A DNA stretch of 64,000 nt from Micromonospora pisi (GTDB lineage Bacteria > Actinomycetota > Actinomycetes > Mycobacteriales > Micromonosporaceae). The position numbers were made by a program, and so were the translations under genes. The notes below the pieces were generated by a model. It was not told the DNA's origin. It was given only the letters and a program-made list of their open reading frames with translations, and ran no database searches. This document shows positions 7,690-16,027 of this stretch, in pieces (the first letter of the stretch is position 1; each line of letters starts with the position of its first letter). The stretch is taken from positions 8,675,868-8,739,867 of the forward strand of contig NZ_RBKT01000001.1 in NCBI RefSeq assembly GCF_003633685.1. The letters are read 5' to 3'.

Positions 7690-8070
7690 ATGCCGCTGAC
7701 CGCGCTGACGGTGCTCGACGCCACGGCGTTCGAGTTGGGTCTGGTTGCCGCCGCCAGTTATGTCGCGTGGATCGTGATCGGGTTGCCGGCTGGTGTGCTG
7801 GTCCAGCGTCTGCCGTTGCGGGGTGCGCAGGTGGGTGCGGATCTGGCGCGGGCGGTTGCGGTGGGGTCGGTGCCGTTGGCGTGGTGGTGGGGTCATCTGA
7901 CAATCGCGCAGTTGATCGTCACGGCGCTGGTGGTGAGCTTCGCGAATGTGGTTTTCGACCCAGGCGCGGCGGACCGTTGGCCGCCGGTTCGGGCGATGAT
8001 CCGGGAGGGTTGGCGTTTCGTCAGCCGTCATGCGGTGATCGGGCCGGCGATGTGGGCGGCAATTAGTTGA
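7690..8070 (+). pseudogene. MFS transporter, N-terminal fragment
   Basis: About 125 residues match the first half of a drug-exporter-type MFS protein: TVLDATAFELGLVAAAS, IGLPAGVLVQRLPLR and VGSVPLAWWWGHLTIAQL cover transmembrane helices 2-4. The frame then jumps to REGWRFVSRHAVIGPAM, which in intact relatives comes some 60-100 residues later, so an internal piece is deleted. The first helix is also missing or garbled. The matching C-terminal half lies at 10333-10836, beyond an inserted segment. Confidence 0.65.
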
Positions 8071-8237
8071 TCTTCGGGGGCTCCGAGGGTCATCGGTCTG
8101 GCGTCTTTGCTGGTAGTCGTGCGACTGGCATCGCGGGTGTTGGTCACGCCATGTCCATCGCGCCGGTCACCACTTTTGGCTGCTGGGTGAGCGACGTGAC
8201 AACGATGTGGAGGCAACGAACCTGGTTCTGAACGGCG

Positions 8238-8276
8238 AAGTGCCCCGCCGTCCAGAGCCCGGACGGCGGGGCACTT
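8238..8276 (-). terminator. Strong hairpin downstream of the pentapeptide-repeat gene
   Basis: AAGTGCCCCGCCGTCC (8238-8253) pairs perfectly with 8261-8276 over a 7-base loop. It lies about 80 bases after the stop codon of the minus-strand pentapeptide-repeat gene and probably ends its transcript. The rest of 8071-8354 holds no convincing gene. Confidence 0.75.
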
Positions 8277-8354
8277 CTTACTGGCCGGGCGTACAGCAAA
8301 ACAGCGAAAAACCGAAGCTAAAGGGACCGCCGGCGGTGCCGCCGCCTTGATTAC

Positions 8355-9929
8355 CTAGAACGGCACTGGTTCGGCGTCGGCGAGGTAGCGGTGCAGTGAG
8401 GTCTTGGGGATACCGGTCTTGGTGGCGATGGTGCCGAGGCTGGCGCCTTGAGCATTGAGCAGCCGGGCGTATTCGCTCGGGTGGGCGAGCGCAGCCAATT
8501 CTACAGCTGGTGGACCCCCGTACTCCTTCCCGTCCAGAGTCGCTCCGTCGAACTCGGCGTCACCGTTGAAGGTAGCTCCGTCGAACCTGATGCCGTTGTG
8601 GTACGCCAGGCTGAACGCAGCGCCGTGACTGAAGTCCACCTGAGCGAAATCGGCGTCACCGTTGAACGTCGTCTTGGCGAACGCAGTGCCGTTGCGGAAT
8701 GTCCCGCTGTGAAATATGGCACGGCCGTGGAAGGTAACCCCGCTGAAACTGGTGCCGTTGTAGCAGGTCGGCTCGATGAACCAGGCATCACCGCTGAACA
8801 CCGCCCCGTCGAAATCGGTGCCTCCGTGGAAGGTTGTGTAATCGAAAATTGCGTCATCATGGAAGGTTGCCCTGCTGAACGTGGCGTCACCGAGAGACAT
8901 GACGTCACCGCTGATCGTCCCCCCAATGAACATCGCAAATCTGAACTTGGCCTCATCGCTGAACGTCGCCCCTTCGAACCTGGTGTCGCCGTGGAAGGTC
9001 GCAGAGGTGAAGTCGGCGTTGTGGAGGTGGCAGCCGGTGAAGTCGGTGTTGATGAGGTTCGCTTCGGCAAGGTCCAGGACCAGTGTCGGCCCCCAGTACG
9101 AGGGGTTGGGTTCCTTGTTCTGGGTTGTGGGGCGCAGGTGGTGGGCGAGGATGCGTTGAGCGGCGAGGCGGACCTGGCGTTCTTCTCGTGGATCCACGGA
9201 TGCGTTGTGAGGGCCGGTGTCGTCGGTGGTGGCTGGGGCGGGGTCGTCGGTGGTGGGCTTGGTGTCTGGCGGGGTGTAGGGCATACGCAGGTAGGCGCAG
9301 ATCACCTCGACGATGCTCTGCCGGTGGATCGGGTTGTCCTGGGCGAGACGTTCCAGGGCGTACAGGCCGGCAAGACGGACCGGGGCCTTGTCCGAGCCGA
9401 GCTGGTCGGCGGCCTTCACGTACAGCTCGGTGACGCGCTTCTCCCCGGCGTCGTACTCGGTGGCCTGCTGGGTGCGTTCGGCCAACTGTTGTCGGCGGAA
9501 CGCCAGCACCAGCGCGAACGCGCCGGCCACGGCGGCGCCGATGGTCAGGCCGGTCCGGATGGACTCAACCCGCAGCTGCGCCCGCTGCACCCCGTCGCCG
9601 ACCATCGGCACGGAACCTTGCAGCCAGGCCACGGCGGCCCAGGTGACCACTCCCACCACGGCCACGCCGGCCGGGATCACCCACGACCGTAGGGGCCGCA
9701 CCTGCCGGTCCGGTGTCGTCGGCGCGGCGGACGCCTCACTCCCCTGACCATCTCGACGCCGCAGCAGCATCCCCATAGCCAGCACCGCCAGGCTCGCCGC
9801 CACCGGTATCAGCACCGACCCCCCGGAGGCCAGGGCACCCCACCATGGCCGGGGAACCAACGCCAGCGCGACCACCAGCAGGCCCAGCCCGCCAGCAGCC
9901 ATCAGAAGATCACTTAGCCGTTTCGTCAC
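8355..9929 (-). CDS. Membrane pentapeptide-repeat protein with C-terminal helix-turn-helix
   Basis: This 524-residue protein starts with four hydrophobic helices (about 9-25, 36-56, 85-103 and 128-148), followed by a helical segment (EKRVTELYVKAADQLGSDKAPVRLAGLYALERL) common to large actinobacterial pentapeptide-repeat families. A long right-handed beta-helix of five-residue repeats (A(D/T)F.. pattern, about 285-465) follows, and the last 30 residues (GASLGTIATKTGIPKTSLHRYL) look like a resolvase-type helix-turn-helix. Role unknown. The gene sits inside the two halves of a broken MFS gene, so it probably arrived by insertion. Confidence 0.8.
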   Translation of the reverse strand: MTKRLSDLLMAAGGLGLLVVALALVPRPWWGALASGGSVLIPVAASLAVLAMGMLLRRRDGQGSEASAAPTTPDRQVRPLRSWVIPAGVAVVGVVTWAAVAWLQGSVPMVGDGVQRAQLRVESIRTGLTIGAAVAGAFALVLAFRRQQLAERTQQATEYDAGEKRVTELYVKAADQLGSDKAPVRLAGLYALERLAQDNPIHRQSIVEVICAYLRMPYTPPDTKPTTDDPAPATTDDTGPHNASVDPREERQVRLAAQRILAHHLRPTTQNKEPNPSYWGPTLVLDLAEANLINTDFTGCHLHNADFTSATFHGDTRFEGATFSDEAKFRFAMFIGGTISGDVMSLGDATFSRATFHDDAIFDYTTFHGGTDFDGAVFSGDAWFIEPTCYNGTSFSGVTFHGRAIFHSGTFRNGTAFAKTTFNGDADFAQVDFSHGAAFSLAYHNGIRFDGATFNGDAEFDGATLDGKEYGGPPAVELAALAHPSEYARLLNAQGASLGTIATKTGIPKTSLHRYLADAEPVPF

Positions 9930-9938
9930 GCTGGGAAA

Positions 9939-10079
9939 TCATGTCACTACAAAGCAAATCTCGTTGTGTCCGGCGAGCCGGTCGAGCACCCCGGCATGGG
10001 CGCGGCGGGTGTTCGGGTTCCTGTACCGCGCGGAGCCCAAGAACCGGTCGACCACGATCCGGATCGTCGCGCCCTCCAT
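9939..10079 (-). pseudogene. Integrase N-terminal stub
   Basis: A 46-codon frame from the ATG at 10079 reads VDRFLGSARYRNPNTRR, then AGVLDRLAG, the pattern of the N-terminal SAM-like domain of tyrosine recombinases; then it stops. The catalytic domain is absent. It lies just upstream of the pentapeptide-repeat gene, and both could be parts of one inserted element. The following 10080-10332 contains nothing I can assign. Confidence 0.5.
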
Positions 10080-10332
10080 GAGCCGTAGTCCTTCGGTCGG
10101 GCCGGCGCTACGGCGGGCGCCTTACTGACCGCTTCCGTCTACTCGATGTCGTATTCGTACGGTCCTCGGCATCGTCGCGGTTGGCGGCGTCGTGCGCCCG
10201 GTCGTCGAAGCCGCTGGTTGCGGTCGGTGAGTTCGGGTCACGTTCGGCCGCCGCGCGGATGCGGTCGGCGGACTCGTTTGCCCCGCGGCGCTGGCGACAG
10301 CCCTCGCGGCTAGATCATCTTCTTCGCGGCTG

Positions 10333-10836
10333 GTGACGCGGTTCTTACCAACGTCCCTGGTGGGTCTGCTGTTGGCGGCTGACGGGATCGGCACGTTGAT
10401 CGGTGCGGCGTTGCCGACGCGGTTCACGAGGTGGATCGGTTCGGCTCGGGCGTTGATTGTCGCGGGGTTCGTCGCGGCGGCTGGGGCGGTTGTCGTTCCG
10501 TGGGGTGCCGGTGGGTTCGCGTACGTGATGTTCGTGGTCGGCAACGTGGTCTTCTCGGCGGGGGTGGTGGTGCCCAGTGTGGTCACTCGAACGTATCGGC
10601 AGGTCGCGAGCCCGCCGGAGTTGTTGTCGCGGGTGATGGCGACAGTGCGGTTCGTGTCGTGGGGTGCGGTGCCGGTGGGTGGTGTGGTCGCGGGGGCGCG
10701 TCACGTTGTTGGTCTGTGCGGGGTGCTGGTCGGTGCGCCGGTGGTGTTGGTCCTCTCCCCCGTATGCCGGTTGCGGGATCTCACCGATTTCCGGGTGGCG
10801 GATCGGGATGGTGAGGCGGTGGCGGTCGGCGGGTGA
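10333..10836 (+). pseudogene. MFS transporter, C-terminal fragment
   Basis: The 167-residue frame carries the second half of an MFS exporter: LVGLLLAADGIGTLIGAALP, VGNVVFSAGVVVPSVVTRTY, LLSRVMATVRFVSWGAVPVGG and a C-terminal LSPVCRLRDL, as expected for helices 7-12 of DHA3-type transporters. It is the natural continuation of the fragment at 7690-8070. Without its N-terminal half it cannot transport. Confidence 0.7.
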
Positions 10837-10858
10837 GGTGTCGGCTGCTGGTTGCGGC

Positions 10859-13504
10859 TCATTTGGCTGGTGCGGCGGCGAGGTCGGTGATGGTGAAGGT
10901 GAGGGTGCGGCGGTCGGCGGTGAGGACGGCGACGAGGTTGCCGTGGAGGGTGACCTGTTCGGGTTGGTCGATGCCGATCGTCACGCCGTTGGTGGTCCGT
11001 CCGGTGGCGATTTCCTGGACGGCGACCTGCCATTGGGAGGTGGTGCCGTCGTATTCCTGGACGACCATGTGGGTGCCGTTGGTGGCGGTGACGGCGGCGA
11101 ACGTGCCGAGTTGTCGGTGCTGGCGGCCGTCGTGGCCGAGGATCCGGGCTTCGGAGATGCGGTTGAACAGGCCGTCGCCGCAGATGAGGGTGGTGGGGCC
11201 GGCGTACCAGGTTTCGTCGTCGGCGGACTCGGTGGGGTTGGACCAGGCTTCTTTGCCGGTGCGGGTGTCGATGGCGATGGTGCGGTTCTTGCGGGTCTCG
11301 CCGATCGCCGCGCAGATGAGGTGGGGGCCGCAGGGTTTGACGTGTTCGATGTCGACTCCGGCGGGTTGTTCCAGTTTCCATTTCTGTTTCAGGTCGGTGG
11401 CGTTGTAGGCGGCGAGTACGTCGCGGCCGGCTGAGCTGGTGTTGCTGAGCTTGCCGATGACGAGGTTGTCGAAGGCGACCCAGCGTTCCTCGTCGAGGGG
11501 TAGCGCGCCGCTGCTCTTGACCTTCCCGGTGTGGGCGTCGAGGGTGTAGCCCTTGCCGTTGGTGGTGTTGAGTTCGACGACGGTGGGTGTGGTCGTGACG
11601 GTGTCGTGGAGGGCGCCGTACGAGGCGGGCAGGGTGCCGGCGGCCGGGTCGGGTGTGGTGGGCCATTGGCGCATGGCTTCGATCCGGTGGCGGTCGATGA
11701 GGAGCAGGTCGGAGTTGCCGGCGCGCTGCCAGCGTTGTTTGCCGGTGCCGAGGTCGATGTTGAGTACGGCGTTGCCGTCGATGGAGCCGCGGGTTTCGAT
11801 GATGACGTTGGTGCCGTAGTAGGCGACGTCGTGGCGGTTGACCCAGGTGGATTTCCAGAGCAGTTTGCCGTCGGTGGCGGTGAGGACGGCGCGTACGGGT
11901 TTGCCGTCGTCGGTGGCGGATTCCTTGCCGTCGACGATGATGAGGCCGCCGTCGGTGGTGTCGACGGCGGTGAGGGTGAGTTCGGCGGGTTCGATGGGGA
12001 TCTTGGTGGTCCATTGTGCCGCTCCCCCGCTGCCGGGCAGGGCGGTGATGTCGGTGCTGCCGTTGCCGACGGCGGCGGTGATGACGGCGCGGTCGGCGAT
12101 GGTGACGGCGGCGGCGCCGGTGGCGGTTGCCGGGTGGGTTTGGCCGGGGGCGAGGGTGCCGTCGGGGGTGGGGCGGTCGTCCTGGACGCCGGGGATCCGG
12201 TTGGTCTGGTTCGTTTGTTGGATGAGGCTGTTGAGTCGGTCGACGAGGTAGTTGCCGCCGGTGAGGCTGGTGCCGACGCAGGCTGCGACGGTGACGAGTG
12301 CGGTGGTGGTGGTCAGGACGCGGCGGGTTCGGCGGCGGTCGGGGGCGGCGGTTGGTGTGGCTGTGGTGGGTGGCGGTGTGGGGGTCGGTCGGGGTGGCGG
12401 TGGGACGGGTGTCGGCGGCGGTGTGTGTCGGTTGGTGGTGGGGTGGCGGAGTGCGCCGTAGGCGACGGGGAGTTCGGGTTGTTCGGGTACGGCGGGGGCG
12501 ATGCCGAGGCGGGCGTGGAGCCGGCTGGCGACCAGTGGCATGCGACTGGATCCGCCGACGAGCAGGAGCGCGGCGAGGGTGGTGGGTTCGATGCCGGCTC
12601 GTTGCAGGACGCGGCGGGTTTCGTCGACGGCGCGGGCGATCAGCGGGGCGGCGATGCGGTCGAGTTCTTCGCGGGTGAGGTGGAGGGGTTCGGCGCGTCC
12701 GGGCACGGTGACGGGTGCGGTGGTGGTGCGGGAGAGCATTTCCTTGGCGGCGCGGATTTCGGCCCAGAGGGTTTGCCGGTCGCGGCGGTCGACGGGGTTG
12801 TCCGGGTGGTGGAGTCGTTGCCACAGGTCGGGGTCGCGTAGGGCGATGAGGTGGCCGAGGTGGGCGACGAGGGCGTCGTCGATGTCGATGCCGCCGAGGT
12901 CGTCGAGGCCGCCGGTGGCGAGGACGCGGGGGCCGGTGGTTTCTCGGCGTACGACGGTGACGTCGAGGGTGCCGCCGCCGAAGTCGAAGATGGTCAGGGT
13001 GGCGCCGGGCGGCAGCTGCGGGCCGAGGAGGTCGAGGCAGTAGTGGGCGGCGGCGACGGGTTCGTCGACGAGTTCGACTTCGCCGAGTCCCGCTTGGCGG
13101 GCGGCGGCGCGGAGCAGTTCGCGGCGGGGTTGGCCCCAGTCGGCGGGGCAGGTGAGGACGGTGCCGGTGCGGGGGTCGACGCCGGTGAGGCGGGCTTCGT
13201 CGGCTACCCGGCGTAGGCCGGCGGCGAGGAGTTGTTCGACGGGTGTGTCGTGGTCGCCGAGGAGGACGGTGCCGTCGTCGATGCGGCGTTTGGGGTGTGG
13301 TTCGAAGCGGTCGGGTTCTCCGCTGGCGAGTCGGTGGGCGTCGCGGCCGGTATGGGGGGTGCCGTCGGCGTCGAGGTAGATGCCGCTGGGTAGGAGCGGG
13401 GTGCCGTCGAAGAGGAGTGGCCGGGGTGGTTGGCCGGGACGGTGGATTACCGCGACGGTGTGGGTGGTGCCGAGGTCGACGGCGAGTCGGGCCGTGGTGT
13501 TCAC
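10859..13504 (-). CDS. Hsp70-like ATPase fused through a membrane helix to a beta-propeller
   Basis: The 881-residue protein has an Hsp70/actin-type ATPase domain (residues 1-355) with phosphate loops DLGTTHTVAV (10-19) and FDFGGGTLDVTVV (173-185) and the adenosine motif LLVGGSSRMP. A proline-rich linker (361-388) and one transmembrane helix (about 397-415) follow, then a PQQ/WD-like propeller (430-881) with repeated blade motifs such as DGKLLWKSTW and GTGKQRW. The usual Hsp70 substrate-binding domain is absent. The topology predicts a cytoplasmic ATPase and an outside propeller. The start is GTG with GGAAGG upstream. Substrate and partners are unknown; sensing of the cell surface is inference. 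Confidence 0.9.
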   Translation of the reverse strand: MNTTARLAVDLGTTHTVAVIHRPGQPPRPLLFDGTPLLPSGIYLDADGTPHTGRDAHRLASGEPDRFEPHPKRRIDDGTVLLGDHDTPVEQLLAAGLRRVADEARLTGVDPRTGTVLTCPADWGQPRRELLRAAARQAGLGEVELVDEPVAAAHYCLDLLGPQLPPGATLTIFDFGGGTLDVTVVRRETTGPRVLATGGLDDLGGIDIDDALVAHLGHLIALRDPDLWQRLHHPDNPVDRRDRQTLWAEIRAAKEMLSRTTTAPVTVPGRAEPLHLTREELDRIAAPLIARAVDETRRVLQRAGIEPTTLAALLLVGGSSRMPLVASRLHARLGIAPAVPEQPELPVAYGALRHPTTNRHTPPPTPVPPPPRPTPTPPPTTATPTAAPDRRRTRRVLTTTTALVTVAACVGTSLTGGNYLVDRLNSLIQQTNQTNRIPGVQDDRPTPDGTLAPGQTHPATATGAAAVTIADRAVITAAVGNGSTDITALPGSGGAAQWTTKIPIEPAELTLTAVDTTDGGLIIVDGKESATDDGKPVRAVLTATDGKLLWKSTWVNRHDVAYYGTNVIIETRGSIDGNAVLNIDLGTGKQRWQRAGNSDLLLIDRHRIEAMRQWPTTPDPAAGTLPASYGALHDTVTTTPTVVELNTTNGKGYTLDAHTGKVKSSGALPLDEERWVAFDNLVIGKLSNTSSAGRDVLAAYNATDLKQKWKLEQPAGVDIEHVKPCGPHLICAAIGETRKNRTIAIDTRTGKEAWSNPTESADDETWYAGPTTLICGDGLFNRISEARILGHDGRQHRQLGTFAAVTATNGTHMVVQEYDGTTSQWQVAVQEIATGRTTNGVTIGIDQPEQVTLHGNLVAVLTADRRTLTFTITDLAAAPAK

Positions 13505-13632
13505 CGTTGTCCGCCTTCCGGCGGACGCGGGGGGACGCCGCCGGGGGGCGATGTTACTGCTTGGGTACGACCGTTGGTGTCGGCTGGGTGGTTCGGTCCC
13601 GGCTGTCGGTTTCCGGCTGCGGGGATGGTGGG

Positions 13633-14412
13633 TCAGCCGAGGTCGACGACGAGGGGTCGGTGGTCGGAGATGGTGGCGGCGGGGGCGGTGACGGCGGTGA
13701 CGGCGGGGAGCCGTTGGCTGCCGCGTGGGTCGGCGAGGATGTGGTCGAGTTGGACCTGGGGGGCGGCGGAGGGGTAGGTGGGTTGGCAGCCGAGGGTGTG
13801 CCAGCGGGAGACGAGGGTGGCGAGTCGGGCGGGGAGGTTGAGGTCGCCGAGGAGGATGCGGGGGGCGGGTAGGGAGCGTAGGGCGCGGACGACCTGGCGG
13901 AGTTGGCGGAGGTTCCAGCCGGGTACGAAGGAGAGGTGGGTGGCGGCGGCGGTGATGGGGCCGTGGGGGGTGTCGAGTACGGCGGCGAGTAGTACCCGGG
14001 GTTCGTCGTGGAGCAGGGTGAAGCCGCCGCCGGGGCCGGAGATGTAGATGGGGGCGCGTAGCGGTGCCGGTGTGAGGCGGGTGACGCGCCAGGCGCGGGC
14101 CGGGTAGCGGCTGACGAGGCCGACTCCGTAGAGGGGTTCGCCGTGGCCGTCGTCTTCGTGGTTGAGGGGGCGGAATCCTTCGCCGGGGGTGCCGACGACG
14201 GCGGCGGCGAATCGGTGGGTGGGTGCGTCGAGGGCTTGGGCGGCGATGGCGGTGAGGTCGAGGTGGCCGCTGCGGGACTGGTCCCGGTCGACTTCCTGGA
14301 GGGCGAGGATGTCGGCGTCGAGGGCGGTGACGGTGTCGGTCAGCCGGGTCTGGTCCACCATGCCGTCGTGTAGGGATCGGCCGTGGAGCAGGTTGAAGGT
14401 GACCAGTCGCAC
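13633..14412 (-). CDS. Endonuclease/exonuclease/phosphatase family protein
   Basis: A 259-residue protein of the metal-dependent EEP fold. Motifs in order are the N-terminal MRLVTFNLLHG, the metal-binding glutamate in LALQEVDRDQ, ATHLSF, LLGDLN near residue 195 and the C-terminal SDHRPLVVDL histidine motif. No signal peptide is visible, so it is probably cytoplasmic. Family members cleave phosphodiesters or phosphomonoesters; the substrate here is unknown. It precedes the Hsp70 fusion gene on the same strand with 128 bases between. Confidence 0.9.
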   Translation of the reverse strand: MRLVTFNLLHGRSLHDGMVDQTRLTDTVTALDADILALQEVDRDQSRSGHLDLTAIAAQALDAPTHRFAAAVVGTPGEGFRPLNHEDDGHGEPLYGVGLVSRYPARAWRVTRLTPAPLRAPIYISGPGGGFTLLHDEPRVLLAAVLDTPHGPITAAATHLSFVPGWNLRQLRQVVRALRSLPAPRILLGDLNLPARLATLVSRWHTLGCQPTYPSAAPQVQLDHILADPRGSQRLPAVTAVTAPAATISDHRPLVVDLG

Positions 14413-14431
14413 CTCTGCACCTTACGGGCTG

Positions 14432-14539
14432 TTGTGGGACAGTTTCTGGGTGATCTTCAAGCTGTTGCTCTGTTCGGCGTTGGTGTTTGTGCTTTTGGGT
14501 GCGGCCGGTATCGCGTTGCGGCGGCTGCGAGGGCGGTGA
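14432..14539 (+). CDS. Possible small membrane protein
   Basis: From a TTG at 14432 a 35-residue peptide is open: WDSFWVIFKLLLCSALVFVL forms one strong membrane helix, followed by a positively charged tail (RRLRGR). The pattern is typical of small single-span proteins and the frame ends just before the TauE/SafE gene. There is no clear ribosome binding site, so it may be chance. Confidence 0.35.
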   Translation: MWDSFWVIFKLLLCSALVFVLLGAAGIALRRLRGR

Positions 14540-14620
14540 TCGGCAGGGCTCCGGGTGTGCGGGTGAGGCTGACCACAGGGTCGCTCGTCGTGGGTGGGGG
14601 CGGCGGAATAATGCCCGCTC

Positions 14621-15391
14621 GTGGATCCGGGTGCGTTGACGACGTTGCTGGTGGCGGCCACGGCGGCCGGGTGGGTCGACGCGGTGGTCGGTGGTGGGGG
14701 TCTGCTGCTGTTGCCGGCGTTGTTGATCGCCGCGCCGGGGTTGGCGTTGCCGGTGGCGTTGGGGACGAACAAGTTCGCGGCGATCGCGGGTACGGCGACG
14801 GCGGCGGTGACGTACGCCCGCCGTACGAAGATCGATTGGCGGTTGGCGGGGCCGGCGGCGGGCCTGGCGGTGGTGATGGCCGGGGTCGGTGCGGCGTTGG
14901 CTGGGATGGTGCCGGGACGGGCGTACCGGCCGGTGGTGTTGGCGGTGCTGGTGGCGGTGGCGTTGTTCGTGACGTTGCGGCCCCGGCTGGGGGTGGTGGC
15001 GGAGCCGTCGAAGCGTACGGGGGGGCGGGTCGCGGTGGCGGTGGCGGTCGCCGGCGGGGTGATCGCGCTGTACGACGGTCTGATCGGTCCGGGTACCGGC
15101 ACGTTCCTGGTGTTGACGTTCACGGCTCTGGTCGGCGCTGATTTTGTCCATGGTTCGGCGATGGCGAAGTTGGTCAACGCGGGAACGAACCTGGGGGCGT
15201 TGGTGGTGTTCGCGTCCGCCGGGCATGTCTGGTGGACGTTGGGTGCGGCGATGGCGGCGTGCAACGTGCTGGGTGCGGCGGTGGGCGCGCGGATGGCGTT
15301 GCGGCGCGGTTCGGGCTTTGTCCGGGTGGTGTTGCTGGTGGTGGTGTTGGCCCTGGTGACGAAGCTCGGCTACGACCAGTGGCTGGCGTGA
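14621..15391 (+). CDS. TauE/SafE family anion exporter
   Basis: A 256-residue integral membrane protein with about eight hydrophobic helices and the family repeats: AGWVDAVVGGGGLLLLPAL near the N-terminus, ALGTNKFAAIAGT, and the second-half counterpart YDGLIGPGTGTFLVL. Relatives move sulfite, sulfoacetate or other small anions across the cytoplasmic membrane. The start is GTG. It is convergent with peptide deformylase. Nothing nearby fixes the substrate. Confidence 0.9.
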   Translation: MDPGALTTLLVAATAAGWVDAVVGGGGLLLLPALLIAAPGLALPVALGTNKFAAIAGTATAAVTYARRTKIDWRLAGPAAGLAVVMAGVGAALAGMVPGRAYRPVVLAVLVAVALFVTLRPRLGVVAEPSKRTGGRVAVAVAVAGGVIALYDGLIGPGTGTFLVLTFTALVGADFVHGSAMAKLVNAGTNLGALVVFASAGHVWWTLGAAMAACNVLGAAVGARMALRRGSGFVRVVLLVVVLALVTKLGYDQWLA

Positions 15392-15407
15392 CCGGCCAGG
15401 GGTCGGG

Positions 15408-15917
15408 TCAGGCGTTGGTGCCGGGTGAGGCGAATCGGCCGGCTCGGATCTCCCGTAGTGCCCGGCGGCGGGTGTCGCCGCGCAGGGTGTCGACGTAGAG
15501 GCGCCCGTTGAGGTGGTCGGTTTCGTGCTGGAGGGCGCGGGCGAGGAAGCCGGTGCCGTTGATGGTCCGGGGTTCGCCGTGCTGGTCGAAGCCGTGGGCG
15601 GTGGCGTGCAGGGCGCGTGGGGTCGGGAAGTAGAGCCCTGGGATGGAGAGGCAGCCCTCGTCGTCGTCCTGGAGTTCGGTGGAGAGTTCCAGGGTGGGGT
15701 TGATCAGGTGGCCGCGGTGTCCGTCGGCGTCGTAGACGAAGACGCGGGCGCTGATGCCGATCTGCGGTGCGGCGACGCCGGCGCGGCCGGGGGCGCCGAG
15801 CAGGGTGTCCATCAGGTCGGTGACCAGGTCGCGTAGTTCCGCGTCGAAGGTGGTGACCGGTTCGCAGGGGGTGCGCAGTACGGCGTCGCCGATGATCCTG
15901 ATGGGCCGCATCGTCAT
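15408..15917 (-). CDS. def: Peptide deformylase
   Basis: This 169-residue metalloenzyme removes the formyl group from the N-terminal methionine of new proteins. All three family motifs are present: GVAAPQIG (47-54), EGCLSIPG with metal-binding Cys89, and HETDHLNG with His131, Glu132 and His135. Length is normal. It is not beside fmt here, so it may be one of two or more def copies. The MarR–GNAT gene lies upstream on the same strand. Confidence 0.95.
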   Translation of the reverse strand: MTMRPIRIIGDAVLRTPCEPVTTFDAELRDLVTDLMDTLLGAPGRAGVAAPQIGISARVFVYDADGHRGHLINPTLELSTELQDDDEGCLSIPGLYFPTPRALHATAHGFDQHGEPRTINGTGFLARALQHETDHLNGRLYVDTLRGDTRRRALREIRAGRFASPGTNA

Positions 15918-16027
15918 GGGGTGAGGTTATCGCCGTACGGTCGGGGGTGGCGCACCGCGGTCGGCTGCGGGGGCGTCGGACTGGTGGTAGGGGTGCGGCG
16001 GCGGCGCGTGCCCCGGTCGACGGTGGG

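Noticed and set aside
11531..12841. Glycine/valine/aspartate-rich plus-strand frames opposite the Hsp70 fusion gene
   Set aside because: Low-complexity mirror of the true minus-strand gene; no family similarity or ribosome binding site.
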